A stretch of DNA of 64,000 nucleotides from Bombella pluederhausensis (GTDB taxonomy: Bacteria; Pseudomonadota; Alphaproteobacteria; Acetobacterales; Acetobacteraceae): positions 1 through 64,000 of the forward strand of contig NZ_JANIDY010000003.1 of assembly GCF_026385525.1 (NCBI RefSeq), written 5' to 3'. The position numbers and the translations under genes are program-made. Below are positions 1 through 8,963 of the stretch, piece after piece; position 1 is the stretch's first letter; each line of letters opens with the position of its first letter. The notes below the pieces were generated by a model. The model saw only the letters and a list, made by a program, of their open reading frames with translations, was not told the origin of the DNA and made no database searches.

Positions 1-12
1 TGTTAAAAAAAC

Positions 13-975
13 CTAAAAACTCCCAGAAAACCAAGAAACGAACCGCTCTATCCCTTCTTCCAGAGTGACATGAGGTTGCCATGGAATCGTTTTTCGCAGT
101 GCAGTCGTGTCTGCCCATGTCTGCAACATGTCTTCAGCCGGCTTTGGTGCTCTATGGATGATGGCTCTCTTGCCTAATGATGTTTCCAAACACCGGATCA
201 GATCACCCACCGAACGAGGCTGCCCATACCCGATATTATACAGCCGACTTTCCCCTTCCTCTGCCGGGTGCTCAATCAACCCAATAATCGCCGCTGCCAC
301 ATCACCTATATAGGTGAAGTCCCGTGCCAACCCGTCAGCATCCCATAATGTCAGGGGACTCCCACTCCGAATAGCTCTGGCAAACCCATAACAGGCCATA
401 TCAGGACGCCCCAGCGGCCCGTAAACCGTGAAGAAGCGCATTCCCGTCTGAGCAAACCCATAAAGATGGCTGTAGGTCTGCGCTGTCAGCTCATTCATCC
501 GTTTGGTCGTGGCATAAAAGGAAGCCTGCCCCTCTACGGGCACAGATTCCGAAAAAGGCAACGGAGCTGACGGCCCATAAACGGCAGAAGATGATGCGTA
601 GAGAATATGCTTCAGTGCAGGCAGAGATCGACAGGCTTCCAGCAAAGTCACCTGCCCTTCTATATTGTCTTCTATATAGGCATGAGGATTCAGGCGGGAC
701 TGCCGTACCCCTGCCCGTGCAGCCAAGTGCAGAACCGTATCAATGGCAGGGTGCGCTGCAAACAGGTCCACCAATAGAGCCCGATCTCGCACATTCCCCC
801 GTACATAATGGAAGCTGGAAAAAGCCTGTAATGGCGCCAAACGCAGAGGCGCCATATCGGGAGCAGATTGCTCACTATCGATTCCCAGAACGGTCCAACC
901 ACGCTCCAGCAACGCATGGGCCATATGGGAACCAATGAACCCCGCAACGCCTGTTATAAAGATCGTACGAGACAC
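13..975 (-). CDS. NAD-dependent epimerase/dehydratase, UDP-glucuronate 4-epimerase-like
   Basis: Extended short-chain dehydrogenase acting on a nucleotide sugar, probably for surface polysaccharide. About 320 residues. The Rossmann motif GVAGFIG is at residues 9-15, an SSSAVYG strand at about 128-134, and the catalytic pair is Y154/K158 (YATTK). The C-terminus ends in the TLEEGIERFVSWF pattern typical of UDP-glucuronate epimerases. The start is taken as GTG at 975: this is the frame in which the Rossmann strand starts the protein, and the codon follows the upstream DUF192 stop (977-979) by one base, so translation is probably coupled. An ATG further upstream in frame only adds sequence that is DUF192 in another frame. 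Family certain; substrate inferred. Confidence 0.85.
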   Translation of the reverse strand: MSRTIFITGVAGFIGSHMAHALLERGWTVLGIDSEQSAPDMAPLRLAPLQAFSSFHYVRGNVRDRALLVDLFAAHPAIDTVLHLAARAGVRQSRLNPHAYIEDNIEGQVTLLEACRSLPALKHILYASSSAVYGPSAPLPFSESVPVEGQASFYATTKRMNELTAQTYSHLYGFAQTGMRFFTVYGPLGRPDMACYGFARAIRSGSPLTLWDADGLARDFTYIGDVAAAIIGLIEHPAEEGESRLYNIGYGQPRSVGDLIRCLETSLGKRAIIHRAPKPAEDMLQTWADTTALRKTIPWQPHVTLEEGIERFVSWFSGSF

Positions 976-976
976 A

Positions 977-1504
977 TCAGTGCGCTTCGTGAGGCAGAGC
1001 TGACGATGATATCTGATCGCCCACGACCAGCCCCAGCCTCTCCGTTGTTCCAGCGGGGAGCTCCAGCACGGCCCGAACCAGCCCGTGACTGCTAATGATA
1101 CCCTCACTTAATGGAACGGCATTTTCTTCAATGGCATGGATACGGTTCTGCTCATCGATAAAAACCATATCCAGAGGCACATATGTATTGCGCATCCACA
1201 TGGCGCATTCCTGCGGAGCAGGCCAGATGAACAGCATGCCATGATCAGCAGGAATCTGCTTACGGAACATTTCCCCAACTTCCTGCTCATGGGGTGTTCT
1301 AGCGAGCTCAACTATAAAGAGATGGCTGCGCCCCGCCTGATCGGTAATCGTCAATGGGACAGAAGGCAGAGGTGGCTGTGCAGCCGTAATAGTTTCCTCC
1401 GCAAAAGCCAGTTCCCCAATACCGGGCACAGCCCCTATCAGCATGGAACTACAGACCAGCAGACTCCAGAACCCCACAACATAGTGTTTCTTCACAATAG
1501 CCAT
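977..1504 (-). CDS. DUF192 family exported protein
   Basis: Small exported protein of unknown function, about 175 residues. An N-terminal hydrophobic segment (about residues 8-30) looks like a signal peptide. The DUF192 core follows: a VGEMFRK segment, then GMLFIWP, CAMWMRNTYVPLDMVFID and a C-terminal ELPAGTTERLGLVVGD. The ATG at 1504 is chosen because GGGGAAAGG directly precedes it; the longer frame to 1651 runs into the MBL gene. It sits 16 bases after the MBL-fold gene and its stop abuts the epimerase start, so the three genes are probably one minus-strand operon. Biochemical role unknown. Confidence 0.82.
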   Translation of the reverse strand: MAIVKKHYVVGFWSLLVCSSMLIGAVPGIGELAFAEETITAAQPPLPSVPLTITDQAGRSHLFIVELARTPHEQEVGEMFRKQIPADHGMLFIWPAPQECAMWMRNTYVPLDMVFIDEQNRIHAIEENAVPLSEGIISSHGLVRAVLELPAGTTERLGLVVGDQISSSALPHEAH

Positions 1505-1520
1505 CCTTTCCCCTCTCATC

Positions 1521-2165
1521 CTACCGAAAAGCCGGATTGTTCCAGCGTTCTTCCCCAATCGTAGTTGGCAGACCATGCCCCGGCAGAACGATGGTTTCAT
1601 CGGGTAATGTGAACAGCTTTGTTCGGATTCCCTCAAGAAGCTGCGGTCCATTTCCGTAGGGAAAGTCCGTACGCCCTACTGTGCCACGGAACAGCGTATC
1701 ACCAGCCAGCACAAGTTTCTCGCCATGCACGATGAAAACCACATGGCCGGGCGTATGTCCCGGAATATGCGCCACCTCAAAATCATGCCCCAATAAAGAC
1801 AGAACTTCGCCATCTTTCAAAAAACGATCTGGCATGACGCTTTTCATGCCATCCAGCCCAAAAGCAGCCGCCTGCTCCTCAATGCGCTGAAGCAGAAACA
1901 AATCATCCCGCAGCGGCCCCAGCACGGGGACCTCACCCTCCTGCCGCGCCGTAAGAAGGGCCTTGAGATCAGCAGCACCACCTGCATGATCCAGATGGCC
2001 ATGGGTCAATAAAATAGCCTCAACATGCAGTCCCCCAGCTTGATGGGCGATCCGTGCACTCTCCCCACCGGGATCCACGATAACCGCTCTCCCATCCTGA
2101 TCAGACAGAATCGTGCAGTTCTGTCGAATCGGTGTAACGGTTACTTTCCGCAAGGTTAACTTCAT
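1521..2165 (-). CDS. MBL-fold metallohydrolase, glyoxalase II-like (YcbL type)
   Basis: Metallo-beta-lactamase-fold thioesterase/hydrolase, about 214 residues. The metal-binding motif THGHLDHAGG, the HTPGH histidine, AGDTLFRGTVGRTDFP with the bridging aspartate, and a C-terminal LPGHG are all present. The lack of the long C-terminal substrate domain of classical GloB points to the shorter YcbL-like group. The start ATG at 2165 gives MKLTLRKVTVTPIRQNC, a normal N-terminus for the family; the frame runs further upstream but without family character. First gene of the minus-strand operon with the DUF192 protein and epimerase. Likely substrate a glutathione or other thioester; not determinable from sequence. 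Confidence 0.85.
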   Translation of the reverse strand: MKLTLRKVTVTPIRQNCTILSDQDGRAVIVDPGGESARIAHQAGGLHVEAILLTHGHLDHAGGAADLKALLTARQEGEVPVLGPLRDDLFLLQRIEEQAAAFGLDGMKSVMPDRFLKDGEVLSLLGHDFEVAHIPGHTPGHVVFIVHGEKLVLAGDTLFRGTVGRTDFPYGNGPQLLEGIRTKLFTLPDETIVLPGHGLPTTIGEERWNNPAFR

Positions 2166-2580
2166 GATGGCATCCACGCTGCGAGTGACAATAAAGAAAG
2201 GATTTACAATTCCATGTCCCATCCGACAAGAAACCGGACACCTCACAGCGCATGAACAGAAGACTAAAAAATATTAGAAAAAATGACTCAATAAAAAACA
2301 ACAGATCATGATCTTATGAATACAGTTTTAGTAGCGATCATACTATACCTGATCCCCCCGACCGTTCGCCTCTACGTTCCGGGTTCTGGGAAAGATACTC
2401 CCTTTATAAAATCATATTTCTATGTTCTTTCTATTTCCTAATATTAAATCTTATTCAGGTTTTTGTGTCACGATAAAGTCAATATTCACCTTGTCATATT
2501 CCCCTACCTTCTGATAGTTTCCTGTCACTGTTAGAAGAGGAAGGCCCATTTCGGTCAATTAGAAAAACGGGAATTATATC
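2166..2580. other. Gene-free intergenic stretch between divergent genes
   Basis: About 415 bases between the divergent MBL hydrolase and CHAP genes. AT-richer than the flanks. I see no open frame with coding character and no strong hairpin. It should hold both promoters; the only candidate I can point to is at 2491-2520. Confidence 0.6.
2491..2520 (+). promoter_or_regulatory. Candidate sigma-70 promoter for the CHAP hydrolase
   Basis: TTGTCA (2491-2496), an 18-base spacer, then TAGTTT (2515-2520), ending about 60 bases before the CHAP start codon. The -35 has one mismatch to TTGACA; the -10 is weak. Inference only. Confidence 0.3.
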
Positions 2581-3255
2581 ATGCGCCGCACCGGAAAACG
2601 GTTTGTTCTGTCATGTTTGATGTTTTCTGCGGCGGCATTCTGCGCACCTAAGGCTGAGGCACGGCATCATGTCCGTCATTCAAGCCGCTTGGTGAAAGGC
2701 AGCCATTCCCTCCACAAACATTACCGTCATTACGGCCATAGCCGCATCATTCAGTGTGTTGCTTATGTACATCAGAGCACGAACTTCCAGATTCGTGGCA
2801 ATGCACGCGACTGGTGGCGCAATGCTGAGGGTATCTATGCCCGTGGCAACGAACCCGAGGCCGGTGCCGTACTGAGCTTCCGCCCCACACGCCGTATGCC
2901 TCTTGGCCATGTGGCCGTTGTGCGCCGCCGTATCGATAGCCGTACTATCGTGATCGATCAGGCTCATTGGGCTTCCAACGGGGTTAGCCATAACACCCGT
3001 GTCGTGGATGTCTCTCCTGAGAATGACTGGACTGCCGTGCGTGTGGCCCTCCCCGGGAACAGCGGACGTCTGGGCAGCATCTACCCGACACATGGCTTCA
3101 TTTATAGCCGCCGTGAAGGCTCCTCGCCCCGTTCTGATTTCTTCCGCCGTGCCGTGGCCAGCAATACAGCCAGCGACATGGAAACAGCTTCTGTCCCGTC
3201 ATCTGGCGATAGCACATTCTTCGGGGATGAAGCTCCCAGCCGCTCTCTCCAGTAA
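2581..3255 (+). CDS. CHAP-domain exported peptidoglycan hydrolase
   Basis: Exported cysteine amidase/endopeptidase likely acting on peptidoglycan. 224 residues. A signal peptide covers about residues 1-27 (MRRTGKRFV, hydrophobic core, cleavage after AEA). The CHAP fold follows: the catalytic cysteine is in IIQCVAYVHQ (about residue 59) and the catalytic histidine in MPLGHVAVV (about 122). WWRNAEGIYARG and PEAGAVLSF between them are typical CHAP segments. The C-terminal 50 residues are Ser-rich and low complexity. Monocistronic: divergent from the MBL gene and followed by a hairpin at 3287-3324. The role may be cell separation or wall remodelling; the exact bond cleaved is unknown. Confidence 0.85.
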   Translation: MRRTGKRFVLSCLMFSAAAFCAPKAEARHHVRHSSRLVKGSHSLHKHYRHYGHSRIIQCVAYVHQSTNFQIRGNARDWWRNAEGIYARGNEPEAGAVLSFRPTRRMPLGHVAVVRRRIDSRTIVIDQAHWASNGVSHNTRVVDVSPENDWTAVRVALPGNSGRLGSIYPTHGFIYSRREGSSPRSDFFRRAVASNTASDMETASVPSSGDSTFFGDEAPSRSLQ

Positions 3256-3286
3256 GAAGCGACTCTTATAAACACTGTTTCTTATG

Positions 3287-3324
3287 AAGCCGGACGGCTC
3301 CTTTTCAGGGGCGTCCGGCTTTAT
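3287..3324 (+). terminator. Rho-independent terminator after the CHAP gene, overlapping the rlmH 3' end
   Basis: AAGCCGGACG (3287-3296) pairs perfectly with CGTCCGGCTT (3312-3321), followed by T residues. The right arm lies inside the last codons of rlmH on the opposite strand, so the hairpin is built partly from coding sequence. It could also end rlmH transcripts. Confidence 0.7.
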
Positions 3325-3760
3325 GATATGGGTGGCCTGTCTGAATGGCCTGCGCCCGGAAAAGCTGTTCTGCCAACATAACCCGCACCAGCATATGCGG
3401 CCATGTCAGTTTTCCTAGCGAGAAAACAGCATCTGCCCGCTGAATAATGGCAGCATCAAACCCTTCTGCCCCACCAATCATGAAACAGACAGGGCGGCCA
3501 CTTTCCTGCCATCCCTGCAACTGGGATGAGAAAGTCAGACTGTCTATCAGCTTACCGCCTTCATCCAGCGCTACAAGAAAAGCATTATCAGGACAGGCCG
3601 CCAGAAGGGCTTCAGCCTCCCGCCGTTTCAGCTCTGCCGGGGCACCACGCCCCTGAGCCACTTCCACAATCTCGAGTTTTGGACGCAGACGGGCACAGTA
3701 CCGGTCCAGCATGTCCCGTTCAGGGCCAGATTTCAGTTTTCCGACAGCAATGAGCTTCAT
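3305..3760 (-). CDS. rlmH: 23S rRNA (pseudouridine1915-N3)-methyltransferase RlmH
   Basis: SPOUT-class methyltransferase that methylates pseudouridine 1915 in helix 69 of 23S rRNA. 151 residues, close to the family length of about 155. Diagnostic parts are the N-terminal [16 protein letters not shown], the central [12 protein letters not shown], the SAM-binding knot with [10 protein letters not shown] and [21 protein letters not shown], and the C-terminal HPYHKAGRP. Last gene of the minus-strand run with rsfS (27 bases upstream) and nadD. The rsfS-rlmH neighbourhood is common in bacteria and links ribosome silencing and modification. Confidence 0.97.
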   Translation of the reverse strand: MKLIAVGKLKSGPERDMLDRYCARLRPKLEIVEVAQGRGAPAELKRREAEALLAACPDNAFLVALDEGGKLIDSLTFSSQLQGWQESGRPVCFMIGGAEGFDAAIIQRADAVFSLGKLTWPHMLVRVMLAEQLFRAQAIQTGHPYHKAGRP

Positions 3761-3787
3761 GCCGAAGCCCTCTCGCCGTACCTCATC

Positions 3788-4198
3788 TTACTCAACAGCG
3801 ATTTCTTCCGCTGCGGCTTCAAAATCACCGCCCCACATGCGTTCAAGCGCATAAAGCTCCCGGCTTTCCGGCATGAAAAGATGAACGACCACATCGCCAG
3901 CATCCATCAGGACCCAGTCACTACCCTGATCCCCCTCAATTTGCGGGCGGGCAAGATTTTCTTCTTTCAGGCGGCGTTCAAGATGCTGCGCCATAGCGGA
4001 AATCTGACGCTCAGAAAGGCCACTGGCAATGACCATACGCTCGGCGAATCCTGCACGACCTGTCAGGTCCAGCACAACGACATTCTCGGCCTTGTCCTCA
4101 TCCAGGCTTTCCGTGATGACAGACAGAAGACGGGCCAGCCCTTCCTCACTACGAGGGGCGGAAACGGGGGTTTCAGTCGCGTTGATGATGGTTCTCAC
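3788..4198 (-). CDS. rsfS: Ribosome silencing factor RsfS
   Basis: Binds L14 on the large subunit and blocks 30S joining when nutrients are scarce. 136 residues. RsfS hallmarks are ESLDEDKAENVVVLDL, MVIASGLSERQISAMAQHLERRL, and GDQGSDWVLMDAGDVVVHLFMPESRELYALERMWG (several contiguous pieces of the domain). The first 20 residues are a variable extension. The start codon overlaps the end of nadD by four bases, so translation is coupled. The order nadD-rsfS-rlmH is widespread. Confidence 0.96.
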   Translation of the reverse strand: MRTIINATETPVSAPRSEEGLARLLSVITESLDEDKAENVVVLDLTGRAGFAERMVIASGLSERQISAMAQHLERRLKEENLARPQIEGDQGSDWVLMDAGDVVVHLFMPESRELYALERMWGGDFEAAAEEIAVE

Positions 4199-4866
4199 TC
4201 CTGATCGACAGATGGGCGAAACTGCCCTTTTTGACGCAAAGCGGTCGAAGATATGTCATTCTGAGGCGCAGACAGGAATGTCCAGCCCGGCCCATTTCTT
4301 TTCTCTAGCAGAAGTGACGCCGCCCTTCCATCATGTCGATAACGCCGCAGAACGGAACTCGCTCGCCCTTTCAGGGCCGGTATGATGCTTCCCGGCCGGG
4401 GTAGAACGGCAATTGGCACCATCTGTGCCAACCGCCGCCATGACCGCCAGCGGGAGAACTGTGCCAATCCATCCGACCCCATAAGCCAGATGAAACGACA
4501 GTGAGGAAAACGCTGCCGGAGCATTGCCACAGTCCTAACCGTGTAACGCTGACCCAGCTTCTGCTCTATATCCATCGCAATGATACGCCGCCCATCTGCC
4601 AGAGCCCGCGCTGTCTCCAGCCGTTGGGAAAACGGGGCCATGCCTTTACGGGATTTGAGCGGATTCCCCGGCGAGACCATCAGCCAGACCTGATCCAGCC
4701 TCAGGCTTACCAGAGCTTTACGGGCAAGCTGGATATGCCCCTCATGCGCTGGGTTGAATGATCCCCCCAACAGGCCAATGCGCATTCGGCGACCATCCCC
4801 AAACCGAGAGGCCGCAGCCCCCAGCGGAGTCGCTGGGGACTTACGAAGGGAAGAATGTCCCTTCAT
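4195..4866 (-). CDS. nadD: Nicotinate-nucleotide adenylyltransferase NadD
   Basis: Converts nicotinate mononucleotide and ATP to deamido-NAD. 223 residues as drawn. The nucleotidyltransferase motif GLLGGSFNPAHEGH lies near residues 31-44, and the C-terminal ISSTALR motif closes the ATP site. The start is uncertain. ATG 4866 lies nine bases after ychF but has no clear ribosome site. ATG 4785 (MRIGLLGGSFNP) has GGGGATGG in front and would give 196 residues. Basic N-terminal extensions do occur in related bacteria. Co-transcribed with ychF upstream and rsfS downstream. The other NAD gene here, nadE, is unlinked at 13.5 kb. Confidence 0.95.
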   Translation of the reverse strand: MKGHSSLRKSPATPLGAAASRFGDGRRMRIGLLGGSFNPAHEGHIQLARKALVSLRLDQVWLMVSPGNPLKSRKGMAPFSQRLETARALADGRRIIAMDIEQKLGQRYTVRTVAMLRQRFPHCRFIWLMGSDGLAQFSRWRSWRRLAQMVPIAVLPRPGSIIPALKGRASSVLRRYRHDGRAASLLLEKRNGPGWTFLSAPQNDISSTALRQKGQFRPSVDQE

Positions 4867-4875
4867 AGACCAAAC

Positions 4876-5970
4876 TTAGACGTTGAAACGGAACAGCAGA
4901 ACATCACCGTCCTGCACGACATAGTTCTTACCTTCAACACGCAGTTTACCGGCTTCACGAGCACCAGCCTCACCTTTGTAGGTCACGTAATCATCATAAG
5001 CGATGGTTTCGCAGGCAATGAAGCCACGTTCGAAGTCGTTATGAATGACAGCAGCAGCCTGCGGGGCCTTTGTGCCTGCCGTGATTGTCCATGCACGAGT
5101 TTCTTTCGGGCCAACCGTGAAATAAGTCTGAAGACCCAGCAGGCGATAACCGGCAGCAATCACACGATCCAGACCGCTATCCTTCAGGCCGAGACCATCC
5201 AGAAACTCCGTCCGTTCTTCCGCATCAAGCTGGCTGACCTCGGCTTCAATGGCTGCAGACACAATAACAGCCCCGGCACCTTCTGCCTCGGCCCTCTTAC
5301 GGACCTGCTCGGAATAAGCATTGCCGGTTGAGGCCGCAGATTCTTCCACGTTGCAGACGTACAGAACCGGCTTGGTTGTCATCAGCTGGAGGCGAGCTGC
5401 TTCAGCTTCCTTACCTTCCGGCACGGCCGTACGGGCAGGCTTCCCTTCACGCAGAGCAGCCAGCAGCGGCTCCATGAGCTCAAGCTGTTCTTTAGCCTCA
5501 CGGTCATTGCCACGGGCACGCTTCTCCAGCCCGACCTTGCGGCGTTCCAGACTGTCCAGATCGGCCAGCATCAGCTCCGTCTCGATGATGTCTGCATCAC
5601 GCACGGGATCCACGCCGCCCTCAACATGGGTGATGTCATCATCATCAAAGCAGCGCAGAACGTGAATGATCGCATCCACCTCACGAATATTCGCAAGGAA
5701 CTGGTTCCCCAGACCTTCCCCTTTGGAAGCTCCACGCACCAACCCGGCAATATCCACAAACTCAAGGCTTGTCGGCACGATACGCTGAGAATTGCCAGCT
5801 TTTGCCAGAACCTCCAGACGTTCATCCGGCACAGCCACCCGCCCGGTGTTCGGCTCGATGGTGCAGAACGGATAGTTAGCGGACTGGGCCGACGCCGTCT
5901 GCGTCAATGCATTGAAAAGAGTGGACTTACCGACATTGGGGAGGCCAACGATCCCGCAATTGAACCCCAT
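4876..5970 (-). CDS. ychF: Redox-regulated ATPase/GTPase YchF
   Basis: Obg-family P-loop protein (OLA1/YchF) that binds ATP and ribosomes. 364 residues, the usual length. Walker A is GLPNVGKST at residues 8-16, followed by [14 protein letters not shown], the G3 segment [22 protein letters not shown], an inserted coiled-coil region around residues 130-200, and a C-terminal TGS-like domain ending [10 protein letters not shown]. The order pth-ychF is conserved across bacteria and is seen here with a 75-base gap. Confidence 0.97.
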   Translation of the reverse strand: MGFNCGIVGLPNVGKSTLFNALTQTASAQSANYPFCTIEPNTGRVAVPDERLEVLAKAGNSQRIVPTSLEFVDIAGLVRGASKGEGLGNQFLANIREVDAIIHVLRCFDDDDITHVEGGVDPVRDADIIETELMLADLDSLERRKVGLEKRARGNDREAKEQLELMEPLLAALREGKPARTAVPEGKEAEAARLQLMTTKPVLYVCNVEESAASTGNAYSEQVRKRAEAEGAGAVIVSAAIEAEVSQLDAEERTEFLDGLGLKDSGLDRVIAAGYRLLGLQTYFTVGPKETRAWTITAGTKAPQAAAVIHNDFERGFIACETIAYDDYVTYKGEAGAREAGKLRVEGKNYVVQDGDVLLFRFNV

Positions 5971-6045
5971 TCGCTCTCTCCCCTTTCTGGGCTCTGTCGG
6001 TCTGTCTCATCTCTCACAGCCGCAGGCCTGTTAGATTCTCTATGT

Positions 6046-6615
6046 TCAGTTCCGCCGCAGAGCCGTCTTTGTCATGAAAGCTTCATGCTCACCCTGCGCC
6101 AGAAGCGGCGTGGCATCCGCCATATCATCCAGCCACAGCTCCAGCTCTGGCCGCTCGGTGCTGGAGAAATCCCCCAGCACATGGCCATGCACTTTCTCCC
6201 GGCTGCCCGGATGACCAATACCCAGACGGACACGCCAGTAATCAGGGCCGGGAAGGGCTTTATCCATAGAGCGCAGACCATTATGCCCGGCAGCTCCACC
6301 GCCCCGCTTAACCCTCATCTTCCCGAAAGCCAGATCAAGCTCATCATGGAAGACCGTAATCTCATCCTGTGGGATTTTATAGAAACGTGCTGCCTGCTGC
6401 ACACTGTCACCAGACAGATTCATATAGGTCAGCGGCTTAAGCAAAAGAATCTTTTGCCGCCCGACCATACCTTCCGCCGTTTCCCCACGGAAGCGCTTGC
6501 GCCACGGGCCAAACCCGTGGCGCGAGGCAATCGCATCGACTGCCATAAAGCCGATATTATGCCGGTTGCGACTCATTGATGTGCCCGGATTACCGAGTCC
6601 GACCCAGAGCTTCAC
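6046..6615 (-). CDS. pth: Peptidyl-tRNA hydrolase Pth
   Basis: Hydrolyses peptidyl-tRNAs released from stalled ribosomes. 189 residues. The family signature is complete: VGLGNPG at the N-terminus, NRHNIGF with the catalytic histidine, LLLKPLTYMNLSG, FHDELDLAFGKMRVKRGGGAAGHNGLRS, and RVRLGIGHP. Lies 14 bases after rplY in the rplY-pth-ychF block found in many proteobacteria. Confidence 0.97.
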   Translation of the reverse strand: MKLWVGLGNPGTSMSRNRHNIGFMAVDAIASRHGFGPWRKRFRGETAEGMVGRQKILLLKPLTYMNLSGDSVQQAARFYKIPQDEITVFHDELDLAFGKMRVKRGGGAAGHNGLRSMDKALPGPDYWRVRLGIGHPGSREKVHGHVLGDFSSTERPELELWLDDMADATPLLAQGEHEAFMTKTALRRN

Positions 6616-6629
6616 AACCGTAATACCCC

Positions 6630-7244
6630 TTACTTGGCTTCAGCAGCTTCCTCGGAAGCCTCTGCCGGTTCTTCATCGACTGTCGGCGGTGCGATAGAAG
6701 CAATCACGAAGTTGGGGATATGCAGGGTCGGTGTGGAATGTTCCGTACCCTGAAGGTCGTCCCAACGCACGTTGTCGTTGATGTCCAGCTTGCTGAGGTC
6801 AACCGTGAAGTGCTCAGGAATGTTCTCAACCGGCACTTCAACATCAACAGCGTGACGAGCAATGTTCAGCACACCACCGCGCTTGATGCCCGGAGCGTCT
6901 TCTTCACCCGTGAAGGTAATGCCGACCTGAACATGCACAGTCTGACCAGGGACCAGACGCAGGAAGTCGATGTGGATCGGCGCATCAGACACCGGATGGA
7001 ACTGGATGTCACGGATCAGGGCATGGACCTGCTCGCCACCAATGTTGAACTGATACAGGCGTGAGTGCCAGGCACCACGATGCAGTTCCTTCATGATGAT
7101 GCGCGGGTCGATGGAGACCAGAACCGGCTCCTTCTTACCACCATAAACCACGCCCGGGACCATGCCCTCACGACGTGTTGCGCGCGCTGCCCCCTTACCT
7201 GCTTTGGCGCGCTGGGAGATCTCCAGTGTCGTTACTTTCGCCAC
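6630..7244 (-). CDS. rplY: 50S ribosomal protein L25/general stress protein Ctc
   Basis: 5S rRNA-binding large-subunit protein of the long Ctc type. 204 residues: an N-terminal L25 domain (about 1-95, with [16 protein letters not shown] and [19 protein letters not shown]) and a C-terminal TL5-type beta domain ending in an acidic tail ([15 protein letters not shown]). First gene of the pth-ychF block; 109 bases separate it from pgeF, so it probably has its own promoter in 7245-7353. Confidence 0.96.
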   Translation of the reverse strand: MAKVTTLEISQRAKAGKGAARATRREGMVPGVVYGGKKEPVLVSIDPRIIMKELHRGAWHSRLYQFNIGGEQVHALIRDIQFHPVSDAPIHIDFLRLVPGQTVHVQVGITFTGEEDAPGIKRGGVLNIARHAVDVEVPVENIPEHFTVDLSKLDINDNVRWDDLQGTEHSTPTLHIPNFVIASIAPPTVDEEPAEASEEAAEAK

Positions 7245-7353
7245 GTTATACGCTCCTGCGTTCTAAAATTATCACGACCAACCGGCCTCCAGGGGTGCCG
7301 GATGGTTGCCCCGCCCTAGCGGAAAAAAGCGGAAAAGACAATTTTTTTATCTC

Positions 7354-8139
7354 TCAGCCTTTCATCCCCGCACGGATGACAGAAAGCTGACGGCCTGTTC
7401 GTGCATCACCCTTCAGGGTCGCCCGGCGATGGCTGAAAAACCGATCATCCGCCAACGTGTCATACCCTGTCCACTCCGCCTTCACGCCCTGCTTTTCCAG
7501 CAGAGACAGGCAGAAGGCAGGTAGATCAAACTGATAATGCCCCTGCCGGGCCGCAGCCGTAAAGAAACGCTCCCCTTCAGGGTGCCGTTCCAGAACATCC
7601 CGGCGCATATCCTCACCAATCTCATAAGAAGCCGGACCAATGCAGGGACCAACCACAGCACGGAGTCCCTCTGCCCCCAGAAGACGCATCTGCTTCACGG
7701 TCTGTTCCAACACGCCGCCCACGGCTCCACGCCAGCCCGCATGAGCCGCACCGACAATCCGGCCATCTTCAGAGGAAAACAGCACAGGGGCGCAATCCGC
7801 CGTAGCCACACCCAGGGCGATCTCCGGACAATCCGTCACAAGTGCATCCCCTGCCGGGAGGGCCTCATGACCATCTGTATGAGACCAGACATCCCGCACA
7901 TGCCGCAACACATGCACGTCTGCCCCATGAACCTGACGGAGAGCCACAAACCGCTCCAGCTCTACCCCCACAGAGGCCGCCATTCGCCGCCTGTTCTCCT
8001 GCACATCCTGAGGCCGATCCTGCGTCCCTAACCCACCATTCAGTGTCTCATAGGGGGCAGAGGACACCCCTCCATCCCGTGTAAAGAATCCATGCCGAAC
8101 AGGCAGGAGAGATGACGAAAAGAACGGAAGCTGCTTCAT
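7354..8139 (-). CDS. pgeF: Peptidoglycan editing factor PgeF (YfiH/laccase-domain family)
   Basis: Purine-nucleoside-phosphorylase-like laccase-domain protein. The E. coli homologue removes mis-incorporated L-serine from UDP-MurNAc precursors. 261 residues. Family marks are HGFFTRDGGVS, VALRQVHGADVHVL, ADALVTDCPEIALGVATADCAPVL-type copper/zinc-site segment (residues about 95-120), AAHAGWRGAVGGVLEQTV and GPCIGPASYEIGE. Overlaps lgt by four bases, giving the operon hldD-lgt-pgeF of envelope genes. Confidence 0.93.
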   Translation of the reverse strand: MKQLPFFSSSLLPVRHGFFTRDGGVSSAPYETLNGGLGTQDRPQDVQENRRRMAASVGVELERFVALRQVHGADVHVLRHVRDVWSHTDGHEALPAGDALVTDCPEIALGVATADCAPVLFSSEDGRIVGAAHAGWRGAVGGVLEQTVKQMRLLGAEGLRAVVGPCIGPASYEIGEDMRRDVLERHPEGERFFTAAARQGHYQFDLPAFCLSLLEKQGVKAEWTGYDTLADDRFFSHRRATLKGDARTGRQLSVIRAGMKG

Positions 8140-8963
8140 TCTTCAATCCTGTCTGTTTCCCGTGCAGGACGGCGGAACGCATAGACCATCAGGCCAATAC
8201 CGGCCAGCGCCATGGGCAGGCACAGAATCTGCCCCATGGTCACACCTCCTGCCAGAAAGCCAATATTGTCATCCGGCTGACGGAACAGTTCGCAGAAAGC
8301 CCGGGCACAGGCATAGCCGAACAGAAACAGGCCAGAAAGGAACCCAGCCCGTGCCCGCAGAGCCGGACGGCTCACAGCCAGCAGCAGCACAATCAACAGA
8401 AGGACGCCTTCCGTCAGGGCTTCATAAAGTTCGGAAGGATGGCGTGGTTCCGGCCCGACCGCCGGAAAAATCATGGCCCACGGCACGGCACTGGCCACAG
8501 GCCGCCCCCAGAGTTCGCCATTAATGAAATTGGCACACCGTCCCAGAGCCAGCCCGATGGGCACGACCACCACAATCCGATCCGAGAAAGCCAGAAAGTT
8601 CAGACCCCGCCGCCATGTGAACAGCGCAAGCGCAATGATGACGCCCGCCGCCCCACCATGAAAGGACATGCCGCCCTTCCATGTAGCAACGATCTCCAAA
8701 GGATGAGCAAGGAAGAACAACGGCCGGTAAAACAGGACATAGCCCAGCCGCCCGCCCAGCAGCACACCCAGTACCGCATAAACGAGGAAATCATCCACCG
8801 CCAGTTTCGAAGCCACCTTTGGGCCCAACTGAACCAACCGGCGAGCCAATGGCAACGCAATGACAAATGCCATGATGTAGGCGAGCGCATACCAACGCAC
8901 CACCAACGGCCCCAGCTGAAAAGCAACCGGGTCCAACCCCGGAAAAACAAGCGTATGCGTCAC
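8136..8963 (-). CDS. lgt: Prolipoprotein diacylglyceryl transferase Lgt
   Basis: Inner-membrane enzyme that attaches diacylglycerol to the lipobox cysteine of prolipoproteins. 275 residues with about seven membrane segments. The YALAYIMAF stretch, GGRLGYVLFYRP, GGMSFHGGAAG with the essential histidine, and the Lgt signature GRCANFINGELWGRP are present. Overlaps hldD and pgeF by four bases on either side, so the three are co-translated. It serves lipoproteins such as the lipobox protein encoded at 27801-28388. Confidence 0.97.
   Translation of the reverse strand: MTHTLVFPGLDPVAFQLGPLVVRWYALAYIMAFVIALPLARRLVQLGPKVASKLAVDDFLVYAVLGVLLGGRLGYVLFYRPLFFLAHPLEIVATWKGGMSFHGGAAGVIIALALFTWRRGLNFLAFSDRIVVVVPIGLALGRCANFINGELWGRPVASAVPWAMIFPAVGPEPRHPSELYEALTEGVLLLIVLLLAVSRPALRARAGFLSGLFLFGYACARAFCELFRQPDDNIGFLAGGVTMGQILCLPMALAGIGLMVYAFRRPARETDRIEE

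Noticed and set aside
13-1107. Longer epimerase starting at 1107
   Set aside because: The extra 44 residues lack family character and lie over the DUF192 gene in another frame; GTG 975 fits the Rossmann start.
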